The notes under the pieces are model-generated. The model did no database searches. It had not been told where the DNA came from and saw nothing but the letters and a program-made list of their open reading frames with translations. Shown here piece after piece: positions 23,503-34,190 of a DNA stretch of 64,000 bases. Positions within the stretch are counted from its first letter, which is position 1, and every line of letters starts with the position of its first letter. Source of the DNA: Ailurus styani (Eukaryota > Chordata > Mammalia > Carnivora > Ailuridae); assembly GCA_002007465.1 (NCBI GenBank), contig LNAC01000032.1:10777313-10841312 (forward strand). The letters run 5' to 3'. The position numbers and the translations under genes are program-made.

Positions 23503-23754
23503 ATAATGAGACAGCATAGCATAGTGATTTTGAGCATGATCTCTGATGTTAGAATACTTGAGTATATTTTCTTCCTCTGTCACTGACGTTGTGTAAGTTA
23601 TTTAAACTCTTTGTGCCTTAGTAAGATGGAGATTGTAATAGTACATACCTCAAAGCATTATTGTGGATACTAAATGAATCAATATATGTAAAATACTTTA
23701 AATAGCTTCTGGCACATAGTAAAAACTTAATAACTTTTGTTGTTATTGTTGACA
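23503..23754 (+). repeat. MIR SINE, nearly full length
   Basis: Blocks in consensus order: 'agcatagcatagtgatttt', 'gttgtgtaagttatttaa', 'ctttgtgccttagtaaga', 'ggatactaaatgaatcaa', 'ttctggcacatagtaaaa', 'ttgttgttattgttgac'. It is one of the best preserved MIR copies in the window. Confidence 0.85.
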
Positions 23755-24095
23755 ATTAAAAACTACCCATAGGTTTAACCCAGACTCTTTTAGTTTACAT
23801 AAAATTTAATAAACTATAATCAAGAGTGAAAGATATACACTAAACATGCCTAAGTTGTAAAAATACAGTCTGATAAACTGTATTGAACTGCAGTATTAAT
23901 CCATTTATATTTAGTGTAATTACTGATACATTTGTGTAGAAGCCATATTGTTTCATATATTCTATTGACTTGCTTGTTTTAGCATTTTTTCTTACCTCTT
24001 TTGAATTAGTAAAATATTTTATATTATTCTATTTCATCTATTTCTATAACATTTTTAGTTATGTATTGTTTTATAGTCTTTTAGGAGTGGCCACC

Positions 24096-24130
24096 AAAAT
24101 TACAGGATACAATGTGTATCCTGTAATTTT
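24096..24130. repeat. Perfect hairpin, 16-bp arms, 3-nt loop
   Basis: The arm aaaattacaggataca (24096-24111) is followed by ATG and then its exact reverse complement tgtatcctgtaatttt (24115-24130). No mismatch is present. No terminator, miRNA family or transposon end is recognised. Confidence 0.9.
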
Positions 24131-24399
24131 TGTAGTTTAATAAAAAGGATTACTTTTACCACTTTCTCAGTATGCTAACTTAAAACTTTTTTTAGTTCCA
24201 TTTTGCTACCTCCTATTTTGTCAATTTTGTCATACACCTTAAGTGTATGTATATTATGAGCCTTTTGAATATTATTGTTTTTACAGTCAATATTTATTCA
24301 TATTTACCAAAGCATTTACCTTCTCTTTTGTGTTTTGTTTCTTTCTGCATTTCTGAGTTTCTGTATCAAGTCATTTTTCTTCTGCCTGAAAAACTCCCT

Positions 24400-24867
24400 T
24401 TAGTGCTTCTTTTGGTTAAGCCCTATTGATGATGAATTATTGTAGTTTTGTCTGAAAGTGTCTTTGTCATTTTTAATTTGGGGGGATTGGATTTGTAGGT
24501 TGGTAGTTATTTTCTTTCAGCACTTTAAGGATGTTATTTTATGGTTTTAGGCCTTTTGTTACTTCCATTGAGAAGTACATTGATAATTTATTGTTTCTAC
24601 TCTGAAGTCGACTTTTTTTTTTTTTTGTCTGTTTCTTCAATGTGTCAAACTCTGGTTCTCTTTATATTTATTTGCCTGTTGTTTGCAGAGCCTCTGTGTT
24701 GATGTCTTTCATCAGTTTAAAATAATTTTTACTGTTATTATTCATATATTTCTTCTGTCACATTCTTTCCTATCTTTTTGGGACTCTAATAAATAGATAT
24801 GTTACATCTATTTACTATGTCTCAAACATCTCTTATAATCCCTATGTATCATGTTCTCTTTTTTCTT
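24400..24867 (-). mobile_element. Old LINE-1-derived sequence, left flank of the carnivore L1
   Basis: T-rich antisense sequence with blocks such as 'tctgaaagtgtctttgtc' and 'tttctttcagcactttaa' resembles the 5' region of old L1M elements or a related repeat. It appears to continue on the far side of the L1 insertion at 32898, suggesting one interrupted element. Confidence 0.4.
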
Positions 24868-25290
24868 TGTGCTTCAGTTTATTTTATTTTTTATTTAAAT
24901 TCCATTAACAGATAATATATTATTGGTTTCAGAAGTAGAGGTTGGTGATTCAGCAGTCTTATATAATACACAGTGCTCAATTATGTGCCCTCCTTAATGC
25001 CCATCACTCAATTACCCCATCCAACCACCCACTTCCCCTCCAGCAATCCTCTGTTTATTCTCTATTGTCAAGAGTTTCTCATGGTTTGCTTCCCTCTCTT
25101 TTTCATCTTATTTTGTTTTTCCTTCCCTTCCCTTATATTCATCTGTTTTGTTTCTTAAATTCCACATGAGTGAAATCGTAGTATTTGTCTTTGTCTGACT
25201 TATTTTGCTTAGCATTATACCCTCTAGTTCCATCCACATCAATGTAAATGATAAGTATTCATCCTTTCTGATTGCTGAGTAATATTCCAG

Positions 25291-25330
25291 TGTGTGTGTG
25301 TGTGTGTGTGTATGTATATATATATATACC
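25291..25330 (+). repeat. (GT)n(AT)n microsatellite within L1
   Basis: About ten GT units and a short TATA run interrupt the L1 3' segment at the site that corresponds to the CA tracts of the other L1 copies in the window. Confidence 0.9.
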
Positions 25331-25630
25331 ACATCTTTATCCATTCATGTATTGATAGATATCTGTGCTCTTTCCATAATTTGGCTATTGTGGACATTGC
25401 TGCTGTAAACATTGGAATGCATGTACCCCTTCAAATCACTAGGTTTGTATCCTTTGGATAAATACCTAGTAGTAATTCCTGGGCTGTAAGGTAGTTTTAA
25501 CTTTTTGAGGAACCTCCATACAGTTTTCCAGAGTGGCTGCACCAACTTGTATTCCCACCAACAGTGTAAGCGGGTTCCCCTTTCACCACAGCCTTACTAA
25601 TATTTGTCATTTCCTGACTTGTTAATTTTA

Positions 25631-25846
<216 letters not shown>

Positions 25847-26053
25847 TTAGCTCCTTATCTGATAAGACATTTGCAAAAATCTTCTCTCATTCTGTAGGTT
25901 GTCTTTTAGTTTTGTTGACTATTTCCTTTGCTGTACAAAAGCTTTTTATCTTAATGAAGTCCCAATAGTTTTATTTTCGCCTTGCCTTTAGAGCTGTGTC
26001 TAGCAAGAAGTTGCTATAATTGAGGTCACAGAGGTTGCTGCTTGTGTTCTTCT

Positions 26054-26626
26054 CTAGGATTTTGATGGATTCCGTCTCACATTTAGGTCTTTCATCCATT
26101 TTGAGTCTATTTTTGTGTATGGTGTGAGAGAGTGGCTTAATTTTATTTTTCTGTGTGTGGCTGCCCAGTTTTCCCAAAAACATTTGTTGAAGAGATTGTT
26201 TTTTTTCCATTGGATATTTTTTCCTGCTAAGTCAAAGATTAGTTGACCATAGAGTTGAGGGTCCATTTCTGGGTTCTTTATTTTGTTCCACTGATCTGTG
26301 TGTCTGTTTTTGTGCCAATACCATACTGTCTTGATGATTACAGCTTTGTAATAGAGCTCAAAGTCCAGAATTGTGATGCTATGAGCTTTGGTTTTCTTTT
26401 TCAATATTCCTTTGGCTATTTGGGATCTTTTCTGGTTCCATACAAATTTTAGGATGATTTGTTCCAGCTCTGTGAAAAAAGTTGATGAAATTTTGATAGG
26501 GATTGGATTGAATGTATAGATTGCTCTATGTAGCATAGACATTTTAGCAATATTTATTATTCCAATCCATGAGCATGGACCACTTTTCCATTTCTTTTTG
26601 TCTTCCACAATTTCTTTCCTGAGCAT
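26054..26626 (-). pseudogene. L1 ORF2 thumb/C-terminal fragment, broken
   Basis: A 190-codon minus-strand open stretch encodes ORF2-type sequence: [20 protein letters not shown] near the start, then [16 protein letters not shown], and [15 protein letters not shown]. These correspond to the segment downstream of the RT catalytic core. The catalytic aspartate motif is not encoded because that region is deleted. The fragment belongs to the L1 at 24882-32883 and is not a host gene. Confidence 0.85.
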
Positions 26627-27401
26627 TCCATAGTTTTCAGAATATAGATACTTTGTGTCTTTGGTTAATATATTCTTAAAATTTTATTTCTTTGGTGTTG
26701 GTTGTGATGTCTCCTCTTTCATTCATGATTTTATTTATTTGAGTCCTTTCTCTTTTCTTTTTGATAAGTCTGGCCAGGGGTTTACCAGTCTTATTAATTC
26801 TTTCAAAGAACCAGCTCTTAGTTTTGTTGATCTGTTATACTGTTCTTTTGGTTTCTATTTCATTGATTCCTGCTCTAATCTTTATTGTTTCTCTTCTCTT
26901 GCTGGGTTTAGGCTTTATTTGCTGTCATTTCTCCAGCTCCTTTAGGTGTAAATTTAGGTTGTGTATTTGAGACCTTTCTTGTTTCTTAAGAGAAACCTGT
27001 ATTACTATATACTTCTCTCTTAACGACCACCTTTGGCTCTTCCCAAAGGTTTTGAACAGTTGTGCTTCATTTTCATTTGTTTCCATGAATTTTTAAAAAT
27101 TCTTCTTTATTTTTCTGGTTGACCCATTCATTCTTTAGTGGGATGCTCTTTCGCTTCCATGTATTTGCGTTCTTTCCGAGTTTCCTCTTGGTGATTGAGT
27201 TCTAGTTTTAAAACATTGTGGTCCAAAAATATGCAGGGAATGATCTCAATCTTTTGGTACCATTTGAGACCTGATTTGTGACCCAGTATGTGATCTATTT
27301 GGAGAATGTTCCATGTGCACTTGAGAAGAATGTGTATTCTATTACTTTAAGATGGAATATTCTGAATAAATCTGTGAAGTCCATCTGGCCCAGTGTGTCC
27401 T

Positions 27402-27689
27402 TCAAAGCGTTGTTTCCTTGTTGATCTTCTGGTTAGATGATCTTTCCATTGTAGTTAGTGGGATGTTAAAGTCCCCTGAAGCTATTATTGTATTATTATT
27501 AATGTGTTTCTTTAATTTTGTTGTTAATTGGCTTATATAATTGATGACTCCCATGTAAACAGCATAAATATTTACAATTGTTAGATATTCTTGTTGGATA
27601 GACCCTTTAATTATGACACAGTACCCTTCCTCATCTCTTATTACAGTCTTTAGTTTAAAATCTAATTTGTCTGATATAAGGATTACCAT
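27402..27689 (-). pseudogene. L1 ORF2 endonuclease fragment, broken
   Basis: A 95-codon minus-strand stretch includes IIASGDFNIPLTTMERSSNQ, the GDFN-type motif of the APE-like endonuclease, and upstream LDFKLKTVIRDEEG. It is cut at its upstream side by the nested L1 inserted from 27703. It is the remainder of ORF2 of the outer L1. Confidence 0.85.
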
Positions 27690-27702
27690 CCCAGCTCTTT
27701 TT

Positions 27703-29625
27703 AAAAATTTTTTTATATTTTACTGTATTTATTCAGTGATCCAAGATTCATTGTTTATGCACCACACCCAGTGCTCCATGCAATACGTGCCCTCCTTAAT
27801 AACCACACCAGGCTCGTCCATCACCCCTCCCCCTCCCCTCCATAACCCTCAGTTTGTTTCTCAGAGTCCAAAGTCTCTCATGGTTTGTCTCCCCTTCTGA
27901 TTTACTCCAGTTCACATTTCCTTTCCTTCCCCTAGAGTTCTCCATTTTATTCCTTATGTTCCACAAGTAAGTGAAACCATATGATAATTGACTTTCTCTG
28001 CTTGACTTATTTCATTCAGCATAATCTCCTCCAAACCCAACCATGTTGATACAAAAGTTGTGTATTCATCCTTTCTGATGGCTGAGTAACATTCCATTGT
28101 ATATATGGACCACATCTTCTTTATCTCTTTGTCTGTTGAAGGGCATCTTGGCTCTTTCCACAGTTTGGCGATTGTGGACATTGCTGCTATGAACATTGGG
28201 GTACATATGGCCCTTCTTTTCACTCCATTTGTATCTTTGGGGTAAATACCCAGTAGTGCAATTGCGGGGTCATAGGGTGGCTCTATTTTTACTTTTTTGA
28301 GGAATCTTCACACTGTTTTCCAAAGTGACTGCACCAACTTGCATTCCCACCAACAGTGTAAGAGGGTTCCCCTTTCTCCATATTCTCTCCAACACTCGTT
28401 GTTTCCTGTCCTATTAATTTTGGCCATTCTAACTGGTGTAAGATGGTATCTCAGTGTGGTTTTGATTTCAGTTTCCCTGATGGCTAGTGATGATGAACAT
28501 TTTTTCATGTATCTGTTGGCCATTTGTATGTCTTCTTTGGAGAAGTGTCTGTTTATGTCTTCTGCCCATTTTTTGACATGAACTTATACAGCAGTTCAGT
28601 AATGTGGCAGGATCAAAATCAATCCACAGAAATCAGTTGCTTTCTTATACACTAGCAATGAAAATATAGAAAGGGAATTAGAGAATCTATTCCACTTACT
28701 ATAGCACCAAGAACAATAAGATACCTTAGAATAAACCTAACTAAAGAGGTAAAGGCTCTGTACTCGAGGAACTACAGAACACTCATGAAAGAAATTAAAA
28801 AAGATACAAAAAGATGGAAAAGTACTCCATGCTCGTGGATCAGAAGAATAAACATTGTTAAAATGTCTATACTGACCAGAGCAATTTATACTTTCAATGT
28901 CATCCCTATCAAAATCCCACCAGCATTTTTCAAAGTGCTGGAACAAACAATTCTCAAATTTGTATGGAACCAGAAAAGACCCCGAATTGCTAAGGAAATG
29001 TTGAAAAAGAAAAACAATGCTGCAGGCATCATGTTGCCTGATTTCAAACTTTACTACAAAGGTGTGATCACCAAGACAGCATGGTATTGGTACAAAAAAA
29101 GACACATAGACCAGTGGAACAGAGTGGAAAGTCCAGATATGGACTCTCAACTTTATGGTTAAATAATCTTCGACAAAGCAGGAAAAAATATCCAGTCGAA
29201 AAAAGATAGTCTCTTCAATAAATGGTGCTGGGAAAATTGGAAATCTATGTATAGAAGAATGAAACTTGACCATTCTTTCACACCATACACAAAGATAAAC
29301 TCGAAATGGATGAAAGACCTCAATGTGAAGCAGGAATCTATCAAAATCCTAGAGGAGAACATAGGCAGTAACCTCTTTGACATCAGCCATAGCAACTTCT
29401 TTCAAGACATGGCTCTAAAGGCAAAGGAAACAAAAGCAAAAATGAACTTTTGGGACTTCATCAAGATAAAAAGCTTCTGCACAGCAAAGAAAACAGTCAA
29501 CCAAACAAAGAGGTAACCCATGGAATGGGAGAAGATATTCGCAAATGACACTACAGACAAAGGGCTGATATCTAAGATCTATAAAGAATCCCTCAAACTC
29601 AATGCCCAAAAACAGATAATCATGT
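27703..29625 (-). mobile_element. 5'-truncated LINE-1 with twin-priming inversion, nested in the outer L1
   Basis: The 15-bp duplication catcccagctctttt at 27688-27702 and 29626-29640 marks the insertion, and removing it restores the outer L1's ORF2 endonuclease sequence. From 27703 to about 28580 it is an L1 3' end in minus orientation, with a T-run next to the left duplication. From 28581 to 29625 it is the preceding ORF2 stretch in plus orientation. The two parts meet at nearby consensus positions ('tctgcccattttttgac' and 'aactcaatgcccaaaaac'). Total length is about 1.9 kb. It is better preserved than its host. Confidence 0.92.
28785..29162 (+). pseudogene. L1 ORF2 fragment in the inverted half of the nested L1
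   Basis: A 125-codon plus-strand frame encodes ORF2 thumb-type sequence ([55 protein letters not shown]). A stop at 29162 separates it from the next in-frame part at 29247-29516. It has no start of its own and ends with the inversion, so it is a relic. It parallels the outer L1 fragment at 26054-26626 with fewer changes from a consensus-like form. Confidence 0.85.
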
Positions 29626-30014
29626 CATCCCAGCTCTTTTGATGTCCATTAGGATGATAAATGGTTTTCCACTCCCTCACTTTCAATCTGGAGGTGTCTT
29701 TGGGTCTAAAATGAGTCTCTTGTAGACAGCATATCTATGGGTCTTGCTTTTTTATCCAATCTGATACCCCGTGTCTTTTTATTGGGTCATTTAGCCCATT
29801 TACATTCAGAGTAACTACTGAAAGGTAAGAATTTAGTGCCTTTGTATTGCCTGTAAAGTGACTGTTACTGTGTATTGTCTCTGTTCCTATTTGGTCTTTT
29901 GTTATTTTGGGCTCTCTCTTGACTTAAAGGATCCCTTTTAGTATTTCTTGTAGGTCTGGTTTGGTGGTCACAGATTCTTTTAGTTTCTGTTTGTTCTGGA
30001 AGTGTTTTTCTCTC

Positions 30015-30401
30015 CTATTTTAATGGCATCCTAGCCTGATAAAGTATTCTTGACTGTATATTTTTCTCACTTAGCATCTTGAATATATATTTCCAGACCT
30101 CTCTGGCCTGCCAGGTCTCCATGGATAGGCCTCCTGTCAGTCTAATGTTTCTACCCTTGTAGGTTAGGGACCTCTTGTCCCAAGCTGATTTCAGGGTTTT
30201 CTCTTTGTGTCTGAAATTTTCAAGTTTCACTATTATATGTTGAGGTGTTAACCTATTTTTATTGATTTTGAACAGTGTTCTCTGTGCCTGCTGGATTTGA
30301 ATGCCTGTTTCCCTTCCCAGATTAGGGCAGTTCTCTGCTATAATTTGCTCCACTAATACCTTCTGCCTCCTCTCCCCCTTCCTCTTCTTCTGGGATCCCA
30401 A
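30015..30401 (-). pseudogene. L1 ORF1 RNA-binding domain fragment
   Basis: The minus strand encodes a 128-codon stretch with ENCPNLGRETGIQIQQAQRT, then LTPQHIIVKLENFRHKEK, and AREVWKYIFKMLSEKN. This is the RRM/C-terminal part of L1 ORF1p, which binds RNA in retrotransposition particles. A separate minus-strand frame at 30618-30833 covers part of the coiled-coil N-terminal side, so ORF1 is split by stops or frameshifts and is not functional. Confidence 0.85.
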
Positions 30402-30939
30402 TTATGTTAATATTGTTTCACTTTATGATATCAGTTATCTCTTGCATTCTACCCTTGTGAACCAGTAATTGTTTATCCCTCTTTTTCTCAGCTTTTTTAT
30501 TCTCCATCATTTTGTCTTTTATATCACTAATTCTCTCTTCTGCTTCATTTATCCTTGCAGTTAGAGCCTCCATTTTTTTAGAGCCTCCATTTTTTATTGC
30601 CTCTCATTAATAACCTTTTAAAAATTAACTTGCTTAGGTTTTAGTTCTTTTATTTCTCCAGAAAGGAATTCTCTAGTGCCGCCTTTGTTTTTTTCAAGCC
30701 CAGCTTGTACCTTTATAATTGTTATCCTGAACTCTAGTTCCAACATCTTACTTATGTCCATACTGATTATATCCCTGGCAATCAGTACTGCCTCTTGTTC
30801 TGTTTTTTGAGGTGACTTTTTCTGTCTTGTCATTATGTCCAGAGAAGAGTAGATGAACGAGTGAACAAAATGCTAAAATGACAACCACGATCCCAGAAAA
30901 ATATACACTAAACAAATCAGAAGGGACTAAAACCAGAAA

Positions 30940-31800
30940 AAAGAAAAACACCAAAAAACAAAATTTAAAGGAGAAAAAAAAAGAGTATAATCAGAGAGGT
31001 GTACAGAACACAGCAGTACACTAGATCCTATGTGTATTTTGGTCTGTTTGTTAGAAAACTAGATCCCAATATTGTAAAGGTAGAAAAACATATATGTACA
31101 AGAATAAAATTAAGTATAACGAAAGGATAGGGCATAAGTGTAAAAGTGAAAATTAAAAGACAGGGGCACCTGGGTGGCTCAGTGGGTTAAGCCTCTGCCC
31201 TCGGCCCAGGTCATGATCTCAGGGTCCTGGGATCGAGCCCCACATTGGGCTTTCTGCTCAGCAGGGAGCCTGCTTCCTCCTCTCTCTGCCTACTTGTAAT
31301 CTCTCTCTCTCTCTGTCAAATAAATAAATAAAATCTTAAAAAAAAAAAAAGAAAATTAAAAGACAAAAAAACCCCAAAAAACCAAACCCCGAAGGAACAT
31401 AAACAGACAGGTGGACAGAACAGAGCAGTACCCTCTATCCTGAGTGTGTTTCAGTTGGTTTGTTAAAAGAAACTACATCTCAAAAGTGTAAGGAAAGAAA
31501 AACTTGTATATATGCAAAAATAAAATTCAGTACATTGAAAGTATAGATTGTAACTATAAAGATGAAAATTAAAAAGACTTTAACAAAACAAAAGAAGAAG
31601 GAGGAAAAAAAAGAGAGAAAGAGAATATGGTCAGAGAGGTGAGGAGAACAGAGACATACACTAGATTCTGGGTGTATTTTGATCTGCATCTCAAAACCAT
31701 AAAGAAAGAAAAACATATATATACAAAAATAAAATGAAAAGAGAATGTAACTGTAAAAATGAAAATCAAGAAAGGTTTAAAAAACGAGTGGATAAAATAA
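30940..31800 (-). repeat. Three tandem 5' UTR monomers of about 211-227 bp in L1
   Basis: The anchor 'cagagaggtg' or its variant 'cagacaggtg' recurs at about 30992, 31404 and 31632. After subtracting the SINE and its duplication, spacing is about 211 and 227 bp. Each unit has an A-rich lead ('aaaccagaaaaaagaaaa' type), 'gaacagagcagtacactag'-like sequence, 'tgtgtattttggtctg' and 'aaaacatatatatac'. Monomer arrays act as promoters in some L1 lineages, for example mouse (established); promoter activity here is inference. Confidence 0.75.
31163..31350 (+). mobile_element. CAN-SINE, full length, young mustelid type, plus strand
   Basis: The head 'gggcacctgggtggctcagt' is followed by 'gtgggttaagcctctgcc', 'tcatgatctcagggtcctgg', 'cctgcttcctcctctctc', 'tgcctacttgtaatctc', a CT run and 'aaataaataaaatctt' with a 14-base A-tail. 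A perfect 15-bp duplication, gaaaattaaaagaca, lies at 31148-31162 and 31351-31365. It interrupts the first L1 5' UTR monomer, so it is younger than that L1. Confidence 0.97.
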
Positions 31801-31949
31801 ATTGGTTAAAAAAGGAAAGAGAAAAAACTTAAAATTGAAAAACTATAGAATTGTAGGACATGAACTATGAATTCTATATGCTATATTTCTGTGGTGCTGG
31901 AGTTTTGCAGTTCTTAGTGATCGATAAGCTTGGTCTTGGCTGGATGTTC

Positions 31950-32883
31950 ATGCTTATATTCTAGCTGTTGCATTGATTCTCAAGTGTCTTTGCCCCAGTT
32001 GGAATTGCACTGCCCTTGCCAGGAGCCAGGCTACGTTATCAGCTCTGGATTGCTCTACGTGGCTTTTGTTCCCTGCAGGCTTTCTGTGCTGCTTTAGAGG
32101 ATGAGAATGAAAATGGTGGCCTCCCAGCCTCCAGCTCTCGAGCCAAAAGCTCTGGGTCCCACTCTTCAGTACACCCTCAAGGAAAAGCAGTTCACTCCTG
32201 TTTCCCTGGTCTCCGTCTGCTCTCTGTGCGCTCCCAGCCTGTGACTGAGTGTTTGTATGTAAGGCACGCGATCCCACTTCAAGTCTCCAAGCTCTGCAGA
32301 CTCCTGTGGCGAGCATCTGAGCTCTCTTCATGGAGGAGGAAGGAGCATCTTACAGGTTCTATGGCTTCTTAGGCCCCTGCTTGGAGAGCAGTTGCCGGAC
32401 TGTGGCTCGGTTCTTACGGAAACACCGAGCTGAGAGCCCACTCCTGGGATTTTTTATTATAACCGGCTTCCCTGTTCTGATGCCTGCCACACTCAGGAAC
32501 CCCTGGTTTTCCAGTAACCCCAAGCATCCTGAGACCACAATATCCCACCTACGATTCTGCCCTGCTTTGCCACCTGGACCATTTGTCAGGCAGGGACACC
32601 CCTCGTTGGAGCAGACTTCTGAAAGTTCTGATTTTACACTCCACTGCTATATCACTTTCTGGTAGCTGGCTCCTATAGGCTCCCTCTCCCCACAGTTTCA
32701 CTTCTCCACACCTCCCACCTTGCAGAAAGTGATCGCTTTTCTATTTGTAGAGTTGTAGCTGTTTTTTTTCTTAGATCTCTGGTTGATCACAGGTGTTTGG
32801 AATGATTTGATGGCTATCTAGCTTAATTCCTGAGACAAGGTGAAACTAAGGTCTCCTATTCCTCTGCCATCTTGGATTCTCTC
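31950..32883 (-). promoter_or_regulatory. L1 5' UTR upstream part, GC-richer, with terminal YY1-like site
   Basis: This is the GC-richest long stretch in the window and carries scattered CpGs. On the minus strand it starts near 32880 with 'aagatggcagaggaatag', an AAGATGGC core like the YY1 site at human L1 starts. The L1 sense strand is antisense to the STPG2-like gene. Whether it still starts transcription is unknown. Confidence 0.55.
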
Positions 32884-32897
32884 TGTGCTTCAGTTTA

Positions 32898-33700
32898 GAT
32901 ATTTTCTTCAAACATATTTTTCAGTTAACTAATCTTTTTTTAAAAAAAACTGTATTTCAAATGCCATTTCATTGATCTAAGTTTTTAATTTCAGATATTC
33001 TATTTTTCAGTTCTAGAATGAATTCTATTTAACTCTTTCCAAAGATTTCACTTCTTAGGAGAAATTCTCTGTGTTTTTAACTCTCCTTTTTCATTTTTTT
33101 CTTCTGTTTTCTTGAACACGTTAATTATACTTATTTTAAAATTCTGTGTACTAACTCCAATATCTAGATCACCTATGAGTCTGTTATTTTCTGTTATTTT
33201 TTTCTTGAGTTTTGATCAAGCATGTCTATCTTTCAACATGCCCACTAGTTTTTAATAAAATCCATGCAATATAGAGACTTTAAATGGTGTCACTGTCTAC
33301 TAGAGAGATTTTATACTTTCCTTTGCAAGGCAGATAGATGTCAAAGATCACCTTAATCCAATCATGAATTATATTTTTTTCTAGGGCTTAGTTTACCTCT
33401 GGTTTGTTCATTTTCTTAAGTGTAGTCCTCTAGGGATTTGAGCTCCAAGCCTGATGTGTTCAAGACCCCACTTTGTCAGGTTCTGAACTTCAATATTTAA
33501 TGCCTCTGTGATTTGGCTTAGATTTTTAGCATCACCCTATCCCTAATCCCCTGGGAAACAGCTTCATGGGGAAACAGATCATGTGTTTTGAGGCTCCTTA
33601 AACATGTGAGTTTGCCATTCAGGGTTACTAAGACCACAATGAGCTTTTTCTCAGTTCTTTAACAGCAACCTCTGCCAGGTCAAAACCCAAATTCTTTCTC
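32898..33700 (-). mobile_element. Old LINE-1-like sequence, right flank of the L1 insertion
   Basis: T-rich antisense blocks ('tattttttcttgagttttga', 'cttgaacacgttaattata') look like the continuation of the old repeat at 24400-24867. Assignment is by similarity of style to L1M 5' regions and is weak. Confidence 0.4.
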
Positions 33701-33996
33701 TGTTGCCTGTTATGAATAAATGCCACTGGGGAGAAAGCACCTACAGCGTGATAGCTTACCTTTCAGAGATTCTACCCTCTTTAGAATCATAGCCCCTCCT
33801 GTCTATGCTGACAAACCAGTGTTAGAAGCATTCACAACTAAATGAAGCCTTTAAAAATTAGATATTTTATCTGGATTTAAATTATTGTTGGGAAAAATGT
33901 GATCTTCTGCAAACTTATTCCCTCTAAAGGCAAAGTCATCCAATGACTGATTCATTTTCTGAAATTCTACCCATAAACAGTAAAAATTGCAAAATG

Positions 33997-34181
33997 TGGG
34001 TGCCTGGATGGCTCAGTTGGTTAAGTGTCTCCCTTCAGCTCAGGTCATGATCTCAGAGTCCTGCATCCAGCTCCCTGCTTGGCAGAGAGTCTGTTTCTCC
34101 TTCTCCTCCTGCCCCTTCTCCCTACTTGTGCTTGCACTTTCTCTCTCTGTCAAATAAATAAATAAAATCTTTTTAAAAAAG
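33997..34181 (+). mobile_element. CAN-SINE, older subfamily, plus strand
   Basis: 'gggtgcctggatggctcagt', 'tcatgatctcagagtcctg', 'ctccttctcctcctgcccc', 'aaataaataaaatcttttt'. The duplication tgcaaaatg is at 33988-33996 and 34182-34190. Several internal deletions shorten the body. Confidence 0.93.
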
Positions 34182-34190
34182 TGCAAAATG

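Noticed and set aside
32016..32665. Open frames of 118 and 111 codons in GC-richer sequence as a host gene exon pair
   Set aside because: They fall in the antisense strand of the L1 5' UTR and overlap each other in different frames. Greater GC content there explains the lack of stops.
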